Shown: piece by piece, positions 10,166 through 22,672 of the stretch
How positions within the stretch are numbered: position 1 is the stretch's first letter
Layout: each line of letters opens with the position of its first letter
DNA from: Symbiodinium natans
Taxonomy: Eukaryota > Sar > Dinophyceae > Suessiales > Symbiodiniaceae
Assembly: GCA_905221605.1 (NCBI GenBank)
Contig: CAJNDS010002731.1
Span: 169,001 to 233,000 of the forward strand
Direction: 5' to 3'
DNA length: 64,000 bases
The notes under the pieces: generated by a model
The model's database searches: none
Told to the model about the DNA's origin: nothing
The model's input: the letters and a program-made list of their open reading frames with translations, nothing else
Made by a program: the position numbers and the translations under genes

Positions 10166-11071
10166 ATGCCGTCACGTGGCAACATGCACTTTGGTAGTTT
10201 GACTTTTTTGATGGATCGTTGGCTCATGTTACCGATGTTGTTCAAGTCCTGCGAGGCACACCCGTGGAGAATGCTCAGGGACATCGCGATTCCTCCAGAC
10301 TGGCATCGTAAGGCGGCTTGCTCGCAACAAGGATGCCAGCGTCGTGCATTGTCGCTGCGTCTTTGTTGATTGTTGTCTGTGTGCACCTTCAGATTGGGCG
10401 CGCCCAATGCCAAAACGTTACACCGGGATAGTCTCTTGAGTTCAGACACTTGGTCGCAGTTAGATCTTCTGACTGGTTTTGTGTAGGTTGGTGGTAGGTT
10501 CTCATGTGCCTCTTGGCTTTTAGAGTGCTGTTACGTACATTGCGCTGATCAGAACGTGACGTTGCACAGCGCCTTGTCCGTGTTTGCAATGCAAGGACAT
10601 GCCTCCGGATGATTTCGTCAGACATTTTGGATTTTGCCAACAAGTCCTGCGGCAGCGGATGGGCATACGTGATCTGCCCCACACCATGCTGGATGTCCTC
10701 TCCGAACCCAGTTTGGACTGGTTAATTGAGGCATCTCTGCCCTTGCCAGACGCAAGTTGGCAGTGGCAGTCGGCCGGCATCTTGCAATTGTCGGGAAGCC
10801 TGGCCGCCGCAATGGACCTCCAGCCGTGTACCATCCCGCTTAAGAATCTTAAAAGCTTACCTGTGGCTTTCGGCCTCAGCGTTGTTCCATTTGCCTGATG
10901 AAACGTCATCCCCACACTGCTGCGCACGCGCAGGAAGTGAGCGCACATGTTGCTGCCACATCCAAAGTCTCAGGCGACAGGCCCTTGCACTGGGAGCTGC
11001 GTGTGCAGCGGCTTGGTGCTCCAAGAAAAGAGCGCAAGGTGCGGATGATGACGCATGACATGTGTGACGCT
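10166..11071 (+). CDS. Possible exons of an unrecognised gene
   Basis: Three + strand open stretches read more like protein than their surroundings: 10,166-10,369, 10,584-10,860 (acidic and hydrophobic, with P-P-D-D-F-V-R-H-F and D-W-L-I-E-A-S-L), and 10,898-11,071 (ending W-E-L-R-V-Q-R-L-G then K-E-R-K-V-R). They could be exons of one gene with introns between, but I could not prove splice joins or name a domain. Alternatively they are retroelement-derived. Low confidence. Confidence 0.25.
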
Positions 11072-11730
11072 TGATTTCTGACTTGGCGCTGATTGCCACC
11101 AGTCGGACCATGCAGCTTTTGTCGGCCTGTTGTGTAGTCCCGCTGTGCAGTCCCGTGGCAGGGAAGGCCAGCCTGAAGCCCGGTCCAAAGTCGATTGCTC
11201 GTGGTGTGCGGCGTGTCTGGCGTGTCTGTCGTGTGTTTGCTGAGTCCTGCCAGTCCTAGTCACCGAACCCGGAACACACTTGGTGAGCCCAATGACGCGT
11301 CCAGTTTCCGAGGGGCAACCCCTCATTGCAAGCGCTGTTATTCACCATTTCGCACCGCCTTCGCTAAAAAGAACAGGTGAACCTTTCGTGGCGGTGCGGC
11401 AGATACTAGCTTTTGCTTTGCATGCATGAGCTCTGCTAGTGCTGCGAGCGCTGCGAGCGCTGCTGGCGCTGTGCTGCGCCATGCCCAAGGCCTCGCAGTG
11501 CCCAGTGCCAAGTCGGGCTTCTGACCGTTCTGTCCCTTGCAGACTTCTCTTCTCTCGGCCCTCGGCCCAACAAAGCCAAAGAAGTTGCAGCTGAACCGTT
11601 TGTGGCAGACACCGTGAGCATTGCGGGCAAGTGTCCCAAGTATTTGCCTCTAAGCTACAAGCAAGATACTGTCCAGCACACTCAGGGCACAAGGGTCAAC
11701 ACCTAGCAGTGTACTAGAAATCCTTGTTCT
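11072..11730. other. Spacer with short 9-bp duplications
   Basis: No recognised gene. A ladder of the 9-bp word GCTGCGAGC and variants lies at 11,432-11,470, and a GTGTCTGGC-type ladder near 11,213-11,235. Confidence 0.45.
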
Positions 11731-12520
11731 TATGGTCAAGTCGCGACAAGTCGAGCCCTTGCCCTGCAGCAGGCGGTTGCCTTCCGACCGTTGTGTGAGG
11801 GGCCTCCTTCCACTGCTGTCACGACTGGTTTGCTGTCCGCCTATCTCACTCACCCGGCCAGCTAACACAGCTATGAGCTGCATCGCCATTCATAAAGTCG
11901 TGCAATGTCCAAAACACAAAGCACTGTATCTAGCAGCCTGCATGCCAATAGCCTCGATGAGTACGACAAGCAAAGCAAATTGTTTGTGTGATCAGGCCTT
12001 GGCAGCCTTTGCAGCGGGACAGTGCCCATTGGCGCATGCTGGCACCGCACTTAGCCTGTCGCCATGCCGCCGACGGTTTTCAAGTTCCGTGCGAGGTTGT
12101 GGGCAGAGCATGAGCCCACCAAGAGCGATGATTGCAAGAGCTGGTGGCCGTGCACACCTGCAGCTATGTGCAAAGCAGGGCTGCGGGCCGAGGCATAGTT
12201 GCGCACCAGCTGCAACATCCAGATCCACGGAAGCCCAGTGTGCCTTTGATGCAAGCTGCCGGAGTCATCCAGAGTACGCTTTCAAGGGCTTTGCCCATTG
12301 GCAGTGGAAACCTGTTTCGGCGCCGCTGGGTCGTCATTTGGGATACTGTGCGTCATGCGCTACTCAACGTCCTGTCTTTGACCCCGCGCCCTTCACTGCG
12401 GCCAAGTGGTGTTCCGGCGTTCCACCGCGCCTAAAGGATCTGGCAGGCCTGCCCGGGCTTTGCGCAACGCAAGTCTCTGAAGACGGCGAATTCTGAGCAA
12501 GTGGACAAGGACTGCGCCGC

Positions 12521-13399
12521 TTGCTTTTGCATGAGCATGGCGACTGCCAACTACGTGCTTCCAGATGCAGCAGGCTTGCCGAAAGTGTGCCGGGCTGGTT
12601 GCATCGAGGCGCCTTGATCTACTTGGAAATCCAAGCCTTTACACCTTGTGGCCTTCGCATTTCCGCCCAACACTCAGCAGTGCCTCATCCTGGGCAGCCG
12701 CATTGTCGCCGTGGTGACCCTTGCATCACGGGCTTTGGCTGTGAGGACCGGGTCGTAAGACGTGGTCGAGCTGATGTGAAGTTGCAAGACAAACAAAGCA
12801 CAAGCTCGTTGAGCTTGCTTTTGTGTGACCAAGCTTTGGCCGCATTTGCTGCTGGATTGCCTGTGCCTGCTGGCGTACCTGCTGTTCTGCAGTGTGGTGC
12901 GGACCAGGCACCGAGGATAGTGTCGAAGTTCTGTGGCAAGCTTTGGGTGGTGGTCCGCAGCTGCGCACTGATCAGCACCCTGTTGCCCAGGATGCAAGTT
13001 TGCCAATGCATGTCACAATGCAAGCTGATGCTTGACCATTCCGATGGACCGAGCCTTTTGCAACCCCGTGAAGTGTCGAGCCATTGCCGCAGGTATGAGC
13101 TTGGTGCACCAGCTGCAACATCCAGATCCACGGAAGCCCAGTGTGCCTTTGATGCAAGATGCCGGAGTCATCCAGAGTACGCTTGCAGGGGCTTTGCCCA
13201 TTGGCAGTGGAAACCGGTTTCGGCGCCGCTTGGTCGTCATCTGGGATACTGTGCGTCATGCCCTACTCAACGTCCTGTCTTTGACCCCGAGCCCTTCACT
13301 GCGGCCAAGTGGTGTTCCGGCGTGCCACCGCGCCTAAAGGATCTGGCAGGCCTGCCCGGGCTTTGCGCAACGCAAGTCTCTGAAGACGGCGAATTCTGA
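12521..13399 (+). CDS. Duplicated ORF, unknown product (copy 1)
   Basis: A 292-codon + ORF inside the 903-bp repeat, cysteine-rich in places (C-D-Q-A-L-A-A-F-A, C-Q-C-M-S-Q-C, L-G-Y-C-A-S-C). I recognise no domain. The opposite strand is also open for 148 and 110 codons, so openness alone is weak evidence. An older partial relative ends at 12,496 with the same last 100 codons. It could be a real tandemly repeated gene or non-coding repeat. Confidence 0.25.
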   Translation: MLLHEHGDCQLRASRCSRLAESVPGWLHRGALIYLEIQAFTPCGLRISAQHSAVPHPGQPHCRRGDPCITGFGCEDRVVRRGRADVKLQDKQSTSSLSLLLCDQALAAFAAGLPVPAGVPAVLQCGADQAPRIVSKFCGKLWVVVRSCALISTLLPRMQVCQCMSQCKLMLDHSDGPSLLQPREVSSHCRRYELGAPAATSRSTEAQCAFDARCRSHPEYACRGFAHWQWKPVSAPLGRHLGYCASCPTQRPVFDPEPFTAAKWCSGVPPRLKDLAGLPGLCATQVSEDGEF

Positions 13400-13423
13400 G
13401 CAAGTGGACAAGGACTGCGCCGC

Positions 13424-14302
13424 TTGCTTTTGCATGAGCATGGCGACTGCCAACTACGTGCTTCCAGATGCAGCAGGCTTGCCGAAAGTGTGCCGGGCTG
13501 GTTGCATCGAGGCGCCTTGATCTACTTGGAAATCCAAGCCTTTACACCTTGTGGCCTTCGCATTTCCGCCCAACACTCAGCAGTGCCTCATCCTGGGCAG
13601 CCGCATTGTCGCCGTGGTGACCCTTGCATCACGGGCTTTGGCTGTGAGGACCGGGTCGTAAGACGTGGTCGAGCTGATGTGAAGTTGCAAGACAAACAAA
13701 GCACAAGCTCGTTGAGCTTGCTTTTGTGTGACCAAGCTTTGGCCGCATTTGCTGCCGGATTGCCTGTGCCTGCTGGCGTACCTGCTGTTCTGCAGTGTGG
13801 TGCGGACCAGGCACCGAGGATAGTGTCGAAGTTCTGTGGCAAGCTTTGGGTGGTGGTCCGCAGCTGCGCACTGATCAGCACCCTGTTGCCCAGGATGCAA
13901 GTTTGCCAATGCATGTCACAATGCAAGCTGATGCTTGACCATTCCGATGGACCGAGCCTTTTGCAACCCCGTGAAGTGTCGAGCCATTGCCGCAGGTATG
14001 AGCTTGGCGCACCAGCTGCAACATCCAGATCCACGGAAGCCCAGTGTGCCTTTGATGCAAGATGCCGGAGTCATCCAGAGTACGCTTGCAGGGGCTTTGC
14101 CCATTGGCAGTGGAAACCGGTTTCGGCGCCGCTTGGTCGTCATCTGGGATACTGTGCGTCATGCCCTACTCAACGTCCTGTCTTTGACCCCGAGCCCTTC
14201 ACTGCGGCCAAGTGGTGTTCCGGCGTGCCACCGCGCCTAAAGGATCTGGCAGGCCCGCCCGGGCTTTTCGCAACGCAAGCCTCTGAAGACGGCGATATCT
14301 GA
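13424..14302 (+). CDS. Duplicated ORF, unknown product (copy 2)
   Basis: Nearly identical 292-codon twin of the ORF at 12,521-13,399. It differs mainly in the last 15 codons, where several substitutions cluster (A-G-P-P-G-L-F instead of A-G-L-P-G-L-C). The same doubts about coding status apply. Confidence 0.25.
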   Translation: MLLHEHGDCQLRASRCSRLAESVPGWLHRGALIYLEIQAFTPCGLRISAQHSAVPHPGQPHCRRGDPCITGFGCEDRVVRRGRADVKLQDKQSTSSLSLLLCDQALAAFAAGLPVPAGVPAVLQCGADQAPRIVSKFCGKLWVVVRSCALISTLLPRMQVCQCMSQCKLMLDHSDGPSLLQPREVSSHCRRYELGAPAATSRSTEAQCAFDARCRSHPEYACRGFAHWQWKPVSAPLGRHLGYCASCPTQRPVFDPEPFTAAKWCSGVPPRLKDLAGPPGLFATQASEDGDI

Positions 14303-15880
14303 GGTGGAGGCTTCACATCCTGCATGAGTCGCCGCAGCGTGCGCTGCCAAACTCGAAGCCTCAAGCCTCGGCCTTCTGACGACTTGCCGTGAAAAGTACA
14401 CCGCAAAGCACTGCCACGGCCAATTCCCTTGCCAGATGGGGCCGCTGAGCAGCGCAAGGAGCAAGTGCCTTGAGACTTTTGTTCTGAGGCGGCCTGGCTT
14501 TGCTGTTGCAAACATTGCAAACATTGCAAACATTCCGCCCACGATGCGGCCCTCCTGGACCCTGTCCTTGCGGCCACAAGCTCTCTCGAGCTAAGTGCCC
14601 TCAGGCCAAGAGACGTCGGAGAGACTGAAGCTGGCCGTGGCAAACCGAACGAGTTGAACTTTGCGATTTCACAGATTGATACCAGCATCACCAGCATCAC
14701 CAGCATCCCTGCCATTTCCTTGCAGCTTAGGCAGGGTGAGGCCAAGCGGTGCCCTTGAGCATCTGCTTCACGCCACTCTGCAGTCGTGAGCAGCAGGTGC
14801 TTTGCAAAGCCAAACCCTCAGTTCTGGCAACGCCTTTGGGGGGCACCGCCTTACCGCCATCACCGTCATCAAGGCATCACTGTGAGCGCTGGCGGTCTCT
14901 CTGTGGGCACCTGCGTTCCATAGCCCATGACATGCAACGGTCCCCCATCACTTGCACCAGATTCGCAGAGCGAGTCCTTGAAAGGATATCCGGAGAATGC
15001 GGACGCCATAACGAAACTGGCGTCGTCAAGACAGTTGCCGGGTATTCTTGCAACAACGATGCAAGCGTTTTCTGTGTAGTGGGCCTACATAAGGCTACCT
15101 AGATGAGATTTGCTCATGGGCATCGCCGGTGATCGAAGCGTAGATGGTCCAGGTGTTCCTGCATTGGACTGTGCCAAGCCTGAGGGTGCGTTAGCTTGGT
15201 TGCTGCCGTTTCCGTCATGCACTTTCCAGTAGCTGATCGAAGGCCTGTGTTGGGATGCGGCTGCAACGCCATTGCTTTCGCAGAGTCCCCATGTCAGCAC
15301 CTTCCGCTGCACCTGCTCATGGCCGGGACACAGCCGCCCTCTCCAATCCATGCGTACGCACTCGAGCTGTGAGTGATCTTGAGATGCCTGCTCCAGTTCT
15401 CTGAAAGAGCAGGCACTCCGTCTTGTCGATCAAAGCTTCTGAGGAGTCTACAGCCTGTACACAGCAGGCCAAAAAGGCTCGCTTCTGTGCTACGCCGCGT
15501 TGGCCTCGGAAGAGATGACGAGTTACTGATGGATGTTTCATGACCAGTAATCAGCCCAACCTTTGTGTCACGACTTGCGTCGGTCCCTGCAGATCCCAGG
15601 TGCATCTTGCGAAGAACATGCAGAGCGTCGGCTCTGAAAATGCAAAATGATAACAAGACTTTCAGGGATGCGGAGGATCTGGTTGCAACTCGTGAACCAG
15701 TTCGGGGTTTCTGTCTATGCTCCCTGGAAGGCACCCAGAAATGACTTCCAGCAGCAATTAAAATTCTGAGAGCTGCCTTCCAATGTGCCCGGGCTAGCCA
15801 GGGTACCCGCCAGCAGACTTTGCTGGAATCATCCGAACTAGCCGCCTTTTGCCAGTGTCGTCCGTCTCGCCCCTGCCGAC
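14303..15880. other. Spacer, no recognised gene
   Basis: ORFs up to 229 codons exist on the minus strand but carry no domain I recognise. Two 9-bp triplications occur: GCAAACATT at 14,508-14,534 and ACCAGCATC at 14,681-14,708. Confidence 0.4.
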
Positions 15881-15895
15881 AAAGTGCGCAATGGC

Positions 15896-16005
15896 AAGAT
15901 GCTGTTTCATCAGATGCCTCACTTTTTGGCGCAATGCGGAACTGACGTGCAGGCAGGTTGGGCGGAAAGGAGCGGACATACATGTGTCAAAGATCGAGGA
16001 ACTCC
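15896..16005. repeat. Dispersed direct repeat, copy A (matches 16,503-16,612)
   Basis: About 105 bases containing CTTTTTGGCGCAATGCGGAA, CTGACGTGCAGGCAG, TGGGCGGAAAGGAGCG and ACATGTGTCAAAGA recur 607 bp downstream with scattered substitutions. On the minus strand both copies read M-Y-V-R-S-F-P-P followed by L-x-A-R-Q-F-R-x-A-P-K-S-E. The sharp ends suggest a small mobile repeat or an old tandem duplication. Confidence 0.7.
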
Positions 16006-16502
16006 AGGTAGTCAAGAAGCGTGTCCGCAGGTGAAGCGGACTGTGAGTTGAATGAATGTTATCGACGATGTGCTTCGATGCCAGGTCGCTTTTGATCATT
16101 GTCACTGCAAACGAAGGCAACATGTTTAAGACCCACAGTCCAGGCGGTCTAGGTGCCATGTGCGGCAAACCGCGAGTAGTCATAAGGATTGTGTGGCACC
16201 AATTTTTGCGAGCTTCAACACTGAGGCTTGCAACCTCGGTACCTTTACGCAAGAAGAGGGCCTCTAGATTAGGAGTGCACTCCAGACGTTTCCAGCTGCG
16301 TGCTTTCTGTCGACTTTCTGACTGTTCCGGCCAGAGTCCTCGATATTCATAGAGCTTTGCAGAGCGGTAATGCCAGTAAAGTGCCAAGCATTCAACCACC
16401 TTGCGTGGATGTGCACGCAGCTCCCATGCAGGGATGCGTTCGCAAGATCCGTCCGCGAGGGTGCACCAAAAAGCATTGTAACGCTGGTGCGAAGATTGCA
16501 AG

Positions 16503-16612
16503 GGCAAGATGCTGATGCGTTGGATGTCTCGCTTTTTGGTGCCATGCGGAACTGACGTGCAAGCAGACTGGGCGGAAAGGAGCGCACGTACATGTGTCAA
16601 AGACAATGGAAG
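16503..16612. repeat. Dispersed direct repeat, copy B (matches 15,896-16,005)
   Basis: Second copy, same orientation. Similarity ends abruptly on both sides, near 16,500 and 16,612. Confidence 0.7.
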
Positions 16613-19600
16613 CATGCCGAAATGGCAGTGTGTGCAAGCCTCGCAAGTCGACTCATCTCATCGCCTATGTGCAGCCAATGGCTGCCCGGCTGTCCATCTC
16701 CAAGTTAGGGAGTGCCGGCGCAGCGCATTATTGCCAAGGAGGCTTTGCCTTGCGTGCGGTGGCGCATGCAGTGCCTCACGCGGTGCCTTGTGCTTCCTGC
16801 CTTGTAACCCTGAGGCCTGCCTGTGAAACAGGCAAAGCCTTGCCCACACCACTGGAGTCAGCATCAAGCTCCAAAACCGCCCAGCGCATCGCATGCCAAC
16901 CATGGAGCAGTACCACATTCTCTGTATTGGAGGACCCAGTTCAAACAGTTCAATCGCAGCGGGAGGTGCTTTGGCACGGCCCCTTGAGAATTCCTTTTCT
17001 GACAGGGCAGCACTTTTGCTTAGAACGGGTTTGCTTCGCGGTCCCCGAGGTCCCCGAGCTGGCTTCGCCGGTGCTCGCAGAACTGATGTCGCCAGCTGCC
17101 CCTTTTCCGTCAAGGCCGTTAAGGTCCCCATCGACCGGGTGCTTGCCAATCACGGGAGTCGTTTGCATGGTGCCACACCCGTTGTTGGCGTTGCGATCTT
17201 CGGGTGCTGTACACCCGGTGCAATCCGCGCGCCGGCCCCAAAAGCCTGCATGCCTGCGCGATGTCCCGTCGCCCACTCCAACTCTCCAAATAATGGCACG
17301 ATAGATTGAGGTAGCTTTCACCCCGATTTCCACTGCACCATGCTGCAGGCCCCCGCAAGGCCTGAAGCGAGGCATTCATTGCTACACCGGGCCAACAGTA
17401 ACCTCAGCAGCCAAGCATCAGCGCAGGTCTGACAGTGGGACTTCGCTTGGCTGGAAAGTGGGTTACGATGCCCTCTCCGCACGCACACTTGCGGCAGTTT
17501 CTCTGATGCTTTGAACCTCTTAAAGGGGAACGAGGCATGGCTGGAGAGTGGGTGCGCGCCGGCTCCAGCTGCGTCGCACATGTGCAAGTCCTCACCGAGC
17601 TCACCAAAACCGGCCCGCGTTGGAGCCTGTGCTCCTGAGTGAAACCGCGACGGGCAGCGGTGGGTCTTGCCAGCTCGCGAGGCAGCTTGCGTCACAGTGA
17701 TGCCGGGTACGGGTGCGTAGGACGTGCAGCAGGTTGAATTGAGGTCAAGCCTCGCTTCGCAGCTGTGCATACATGGCTCGGGTGGCACCTTCATTTGACC
17801 CTGCGCAGGCTCTGGTGTGCCGGCTTTGAGGTGGGTGACTCGGTTCCGAAAAAGAGCACTTCGGCACTTCATGCGAAGCTGTCCGTCAGCCTGCTACCAG
17901 TGTGTCAAGGATGTGCCAAGGAGAATTGACCGTGAGCATCAAGACTTCTTAAGTCACTCATGCCACTCCTGCCACTCCTGCCACTCCAATCACTCGATTC
18001 GTGCCATCGGCGCTAAGTTGAGGACGCGTGCCGTCAGGTCCCTCAGATCCCTCAAGCCACTCTCCAGGCCCAATTCTTACAAATAAGAAACAACATGCGG
18101 CCGGTCCCTATGACAGTTGCAAGTCACCATGTGAGGCTGCCAATCGTCCAGCAAATTGAGCGCCCTACTGGAAGTGTGGATCACTGTTCAACTGCCTGGC
18201 GGTCAGTTCTGCGTACTCAATCTCGATGCAAAATTGTCAGAACATCTCAGAACCTCAAAGCACGAAATCCTCCCCCCTTGGGGCATGCGTGAGGCAAGAA
18301 GTGGCCAAGCCCCCCCTGTAACCTCAGTCCACCGACCCGATCCCTAAAAGGTAGCTGCAGATGGCTGGACATGTCCCTCATGTCCTTGTCAGCGCGCACC
18401 GCCTCATTCCCTGCTCTCCCTGTTCTCCCCGCTGTGATCCCGTCGTCTATGCCTTCTGGCTCGCTGCTTCGGGGTTCACGGGGTTCAAGACTCAAACGGA
18501 ACATTTGTAACATTAGCGTGCGTCCAACACTCAAAATCACAGCTCCGAGGGCATGCTTGCCGTGTTGTCTCTCGATTTCAAAATCCGCCAGCGGCGAAGC
18601 TGGCCGCTCCCGAAGCTGGTCAGCAACCTTAGCTTCAAAGGCTCCATGGTCGTGAGCGTGTCGATGCCACTTGCTCTCAGGCACGAAAGGACTTCCTGAA
18701 GAGCCATGCGTATGTTAACGGCCTGTAGCTTGAACAAGTGATGCCATTTAGCGCTGCTAGTCAAGCTAGTCGCCCAGGTATCAGTTCGCATGGTCCGGGA
18801 AGGTGACCATGCCGTCAAAAGTGCTGCAAGCGCATCTCGCACAGGTCACTCTTCATGGCTCCGCCAGGGCCGCAACAAGCCTGACAAGCCGTCCCAATGT
18901 CCTTCGTCCCCGTGGACCTTGAAAAGCTTCCTCGCGCCCTGCAGGGGCGCCTCAAAGCTCAACAAAAAGCTATAGACTCGAAGTGCTCCAAGTCTCTCAC
19001 CGAGGCCGCTCTCCGCCGTTGGTCCCACTGTTCCCGTCCCCAGCATCGCTCCTGGACGTTCTGACAGTTCTGAAGCATCCGCCGTCGGGGCCAGCGTCCA
19101 AGCTCTGGCTGCGCAGTTCCAAGCCGACTCCTTGGCCATGCCGGGAGCATGACGCTTGCGCCTCTGGCGCCTCTTGCGCCGCTTGCGCCCCGTGTTCGCG
19201 ATGTTCGCCTTCACCTGCTTCGCCGTCGCGGGAGCTTGGCCTTTTGCCGTTCAAAGCATCTTCCTGTCCGCGCGTGTGCGGTGCTTCACAATGCCATAAA
19301 GGCGCAGCGACCACCAGGCCGACATGGAGTGAAGTTCTGACGGATTCTGAAGGGTTGATGGACACATGCATGGAAGTTGCGCTCCTGGGTGCCGTGAGGC
19401 CGTTCGAGCAAATCCATCCTTTCCCCTTTTTGGAAGGGGCGAGTGTGATTTCAGGTGGCTTCAGTCCAGGCACCTCCAAGCCAGGTCGAGGAAGAGAGCT
19501 GAGCACAGGGAGAAGGAGGCCTAAGCCAACCACACACTCGATTCGCTCGATGTTGCAGCCATGACCTCGTGCCATCAAGCCTTCGCCTCCTTTGCCTTGA

Positions 19601-22600
19601 TTTCTGCAACAGCTGTCGGGAGCAGAGCTCCCAAGAGCGCAGGGCGTACTTACCCGAGATACCCGAGTTACCCGAGTTACCCGAGTTCCCTGAGGTGCCG
19701 CCTCGCAGGCTTGGCACGGTGCGATGGTGACAGCCGTGCTCGTAATCAATCTGGCCAACCCTACGGCCCTGTGGTCTCTTGAGGCCCTTACTGGGGTGCT
19801 CACCCAACAGGCGGAGAAAGTTGGGAAGAGCACAGAAAGTCAGACGGACTCCGTTGCCAAATCACCACCCGAGGGCCCTCAATCACACCACCGGTGGCCG
19901 CAGGCTTCGCCCCTTCCATGTAACCGCACACGACGTGACGCTGTACTGCCGCATGTCCCTTTGGCAACAGAGGCATGCTCTTTGTACAGTGCGCCGTTCT
20001 GCGCGCCGGCCCATTGTTGGCTCAAATGTTGTGGACACAGTTGCGGGGAAGCCTTTCCTGCACCACGTTCGAGACTTGCTCTTCATCCAGAGAGACGTTC
20101 CGCAGTTTGATTTGCACGACATCGCCATGCACAGTCACAATCAGGGAGCGTGACCGCTGCAAAGCTTCTTCGACCTCATGAAACGGGTGCGACGGCAATC
20201 GCCACCATCCAAATTGGCAACGTCGGGCCAAGAGGATTCGAGGCTGCGGCATTCTTCCAGCTGCCCAGGCAGTACCCTCTTTGTCCCTTGCAGTAGCTTC
20301 CTTGCGTGGCGTTGCTGTGTCGTTTGCTCTTTCTAAGTCGGCCCTTTGCACGACTCTTGCACAGCGATGCGCTCGGCGTCCCGCCAGGAGGGAGGCTGCC
20401 AATCGCCACAAAGCAATTCCGAAAGCGCATTCGAAGTTGCTGGGCGATGTGCGCTTGAGACGCGCGGCCTTCAAGCTAAAGCACCGACACTTGCGGCCGA
20501 TGTGCACGGCAACTTGGCACCCCATCAGGCCCATGGGACCTCAATGAAGGCCGTGAGCCGTGGTGTGAGCCGTGCGAACTCGGAGATGATCGATACGAAG
20601 GGGACTCTGAGCCAGCTTTGCCAGCTTACCTCGGAGGTGCATTGCAAACTTTGCAAACTCAGGGTTCTGGAGCCGGACAGCGTCTCAAGTCTCGAGTCTG
20701 ACAGTCACATGTTTGGAACTCTGGACACCTTGCAGACCTTGCACAGAGATCACAGAGCCGATCCTACCTGCTCATCTTGCTCGGCTTCTCAATCTGGCCG
20801 CTGGCCCACGATGCCCATGTAAGCATTCCCAGCACTTTGAAGTCCAGGAGCAAGCATGCAAAGTATGCCTTGCCAACCTTGACTCGACAAGTAGCCTTGC
20901 AGCACCGAAGATGTGGCACAGGCGCTTGTGATCTATCTGGGCCTGGCATGGGAGTAGCCAATGCGTGTGGAAAATGCGGCAAGCTGAATCTGCATCTTGA
21001 TCATCTTGTCCCACTCCAGCAGGGCGCTTCCTTCTTGCGCAGAGGCGGCGCACGTGCCATCTGCGCAGCGCCAGGCGGGCCAGGCGGGCCAGGCTCGAAG
21101 GCGCATCAGCTCGTTGGAGCCCTTCTGGGCGAGCCTTGTTAGATGCGGGCATCTTCGGCACGCGTGCTTCCGCCTGACAAAGTTGGGGATGGCCGTCCCC
21201 GAGGCCCTGCACCGCATATGCCGCATATGCCTTGTCTGTCGTCATTGTGCCAGGGAAGGCCCTTACCTGACACTTACGTGAGGCGGAGCATGGCAGAGCT
21301 GAGGAAGAGCTGAGACTCGATTTCTGATGCATCGCCTTGCCTGGCAATGCTTGGCTACAGTACGGCAGATGCAAAGGCTGCAAGAGCCAAGGCTGCAAGA
21401 GCCAAGGCTGCAAAAGCCAAGGCTGCAAAAGCCAAGGCACGTCGCGACACCCGACACTGCGACAGCATAGAACGGGCCTCCTTCGCCTTGCCCACGCGGG
21501 CCCCGGCGGCGTTGCCGGGGATGCCCACGTTGCAGGTTTGGCGGCGCGAGCTCCGGGGGCTCTGCATGGACTTAGCCGAGCTTGGCATTGGCCAAGGGCA
21601 GAGGACTGCACGAGACACTGCCCGGAGAGGCGCAAGAGAGGCTCGGAGAGGCTCGGGAGTGCAGGCCATGGGGCCATGGAGTGGCCCCGGAGCAGCCCTG
21701 AGCACTGCACCGTGAAGACTCGGGCATCCTCGGGCCAGAGGTGTTCGTGCTGCCTCCGCCTCATCAGCAGTACACCACTGTTTCGCAGTGTTTCCCCCAT
21801 ACGGCGGCCTTTGAACGCAGCCCCGCCTCCCAGTGTGACCTACGCATGAAGAGCATGCTACCCACGCAGTGGACATTTGCAACAACTTTGCCATTGAAAA
21901 AGGCTGTGCGCTGTGGATCTTGCTCGAAACAATTGGAAACCTGAAAGGCGGTCTGCAGGATTCTGCAGGCGGTGTGCATGTTGCATGTCCGAAGCGCGAG
22001 GCTGGTAGCACAGCTTGGGTATTCACGTCCAGCGCTCCTCCAGCATGTCGTCATTCAGTCATGATGCGGGAGCTGTATCAAAATCGAACGCCTAATTTTT
22101 CCAATCCTTGAGCTATGCATCCTTTGAAACAAAAATGTGTGCTAGGGCTGGGTTGAGCATGAATGTGCCACGATCCGGAACTGAGATGTTTTGTGCCGCA
22201 GAGCTGCACCTGGTTCGACGCGGCGGTGCTTTGGCAGCATTGTGTGCACTTCTTTTTTGTTTCTGCCCGCCTCAGGGATACTCGCAATGGCAAATTTGCA
22301 CAGTTTCGCAGACTGACACCAGCAATTCCCCAATCCCACCCGAGTGCAACAGGTCTTCTTCGAGATGTGAGCGTTCAAGTCAAGCACATAGTATTTGCAA
22401 GCAGCACTGTTTGAAAAGAGGCTTGCCGCGCCTGATGCGCAAAGGAGTCCGGTGAGAGCCAAGAGAACCAAGAGAACCAAACCAGGCAGATCACAAGCGG
22501 TTCTTTGAGACCGGCTGCAGCTGTCAACCGAAACTACCGAGGGGCTAATACCAAGTCCATGTACAGGCCCAGCTGCAGCAGACCGATGATTGCACGCGTC

Positions 22601-22670
22601 CTAAGGCCAAGTAAGCCAGCTAGTCACCTCACTACCCTCACGCCAGAGTAAGCCGGGAAGTGTAGTCAAC
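16613..22670. other. Six kb with no recognised gene, many micro-duplications
   Basis: ORFs up to 342 codons exist on both strands but none has a domain I recognise, and overlapping frames look equally plausible. The sequence is dotted with tandem micro-duplications, mostly of 9 bp: TGCCACTCC at 17,961-17,987, TTGCGCCTC variants at 19,156-19,191, ACCCGAGTT at 19,651-19,689, CCAGGCGGG at 21,071-21,097, GCATATGCC at 21,214-21,231 and CCAAGAGAA at 22,458-22,480. A 15-bp unit is repeated four times at 21,374-21,438. Unrecognised exons may be hidden here. Confidence 0.5.
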
Positions 22671-22672
22671 TT

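Larger units (their letters stand above)
12192..14302. repeat. 903-bp tandem duplication, two and a third copies
   Basis: Sequence at 12,192 recurs at 13,095 and 13,998, an exact 903-bp spacing. The full units 12,192-13,094 and 13,095-13,997 differ at only a handful of positions (for example GCTGCTGGA versus GCTGCCGGA near 12,855 and 13,758). The third, partial copy ends at about 14,302, where GAAGACGGCG is followed by different sequence. Left of 12,192 the similarity drops sharply. Each unit keeps a 292-codon + ORF starting at 12,521 and 13,424. An assembly duplication cannot be excluded. Confidence 0.9.

Noticed and set aside
15294-16615. Minus-strand ORFs of 229 and 273 codons
   Set aside because: No recognisable domain, and they overlap the 105-bp direct repeats; kept only as unrecognised sequence.
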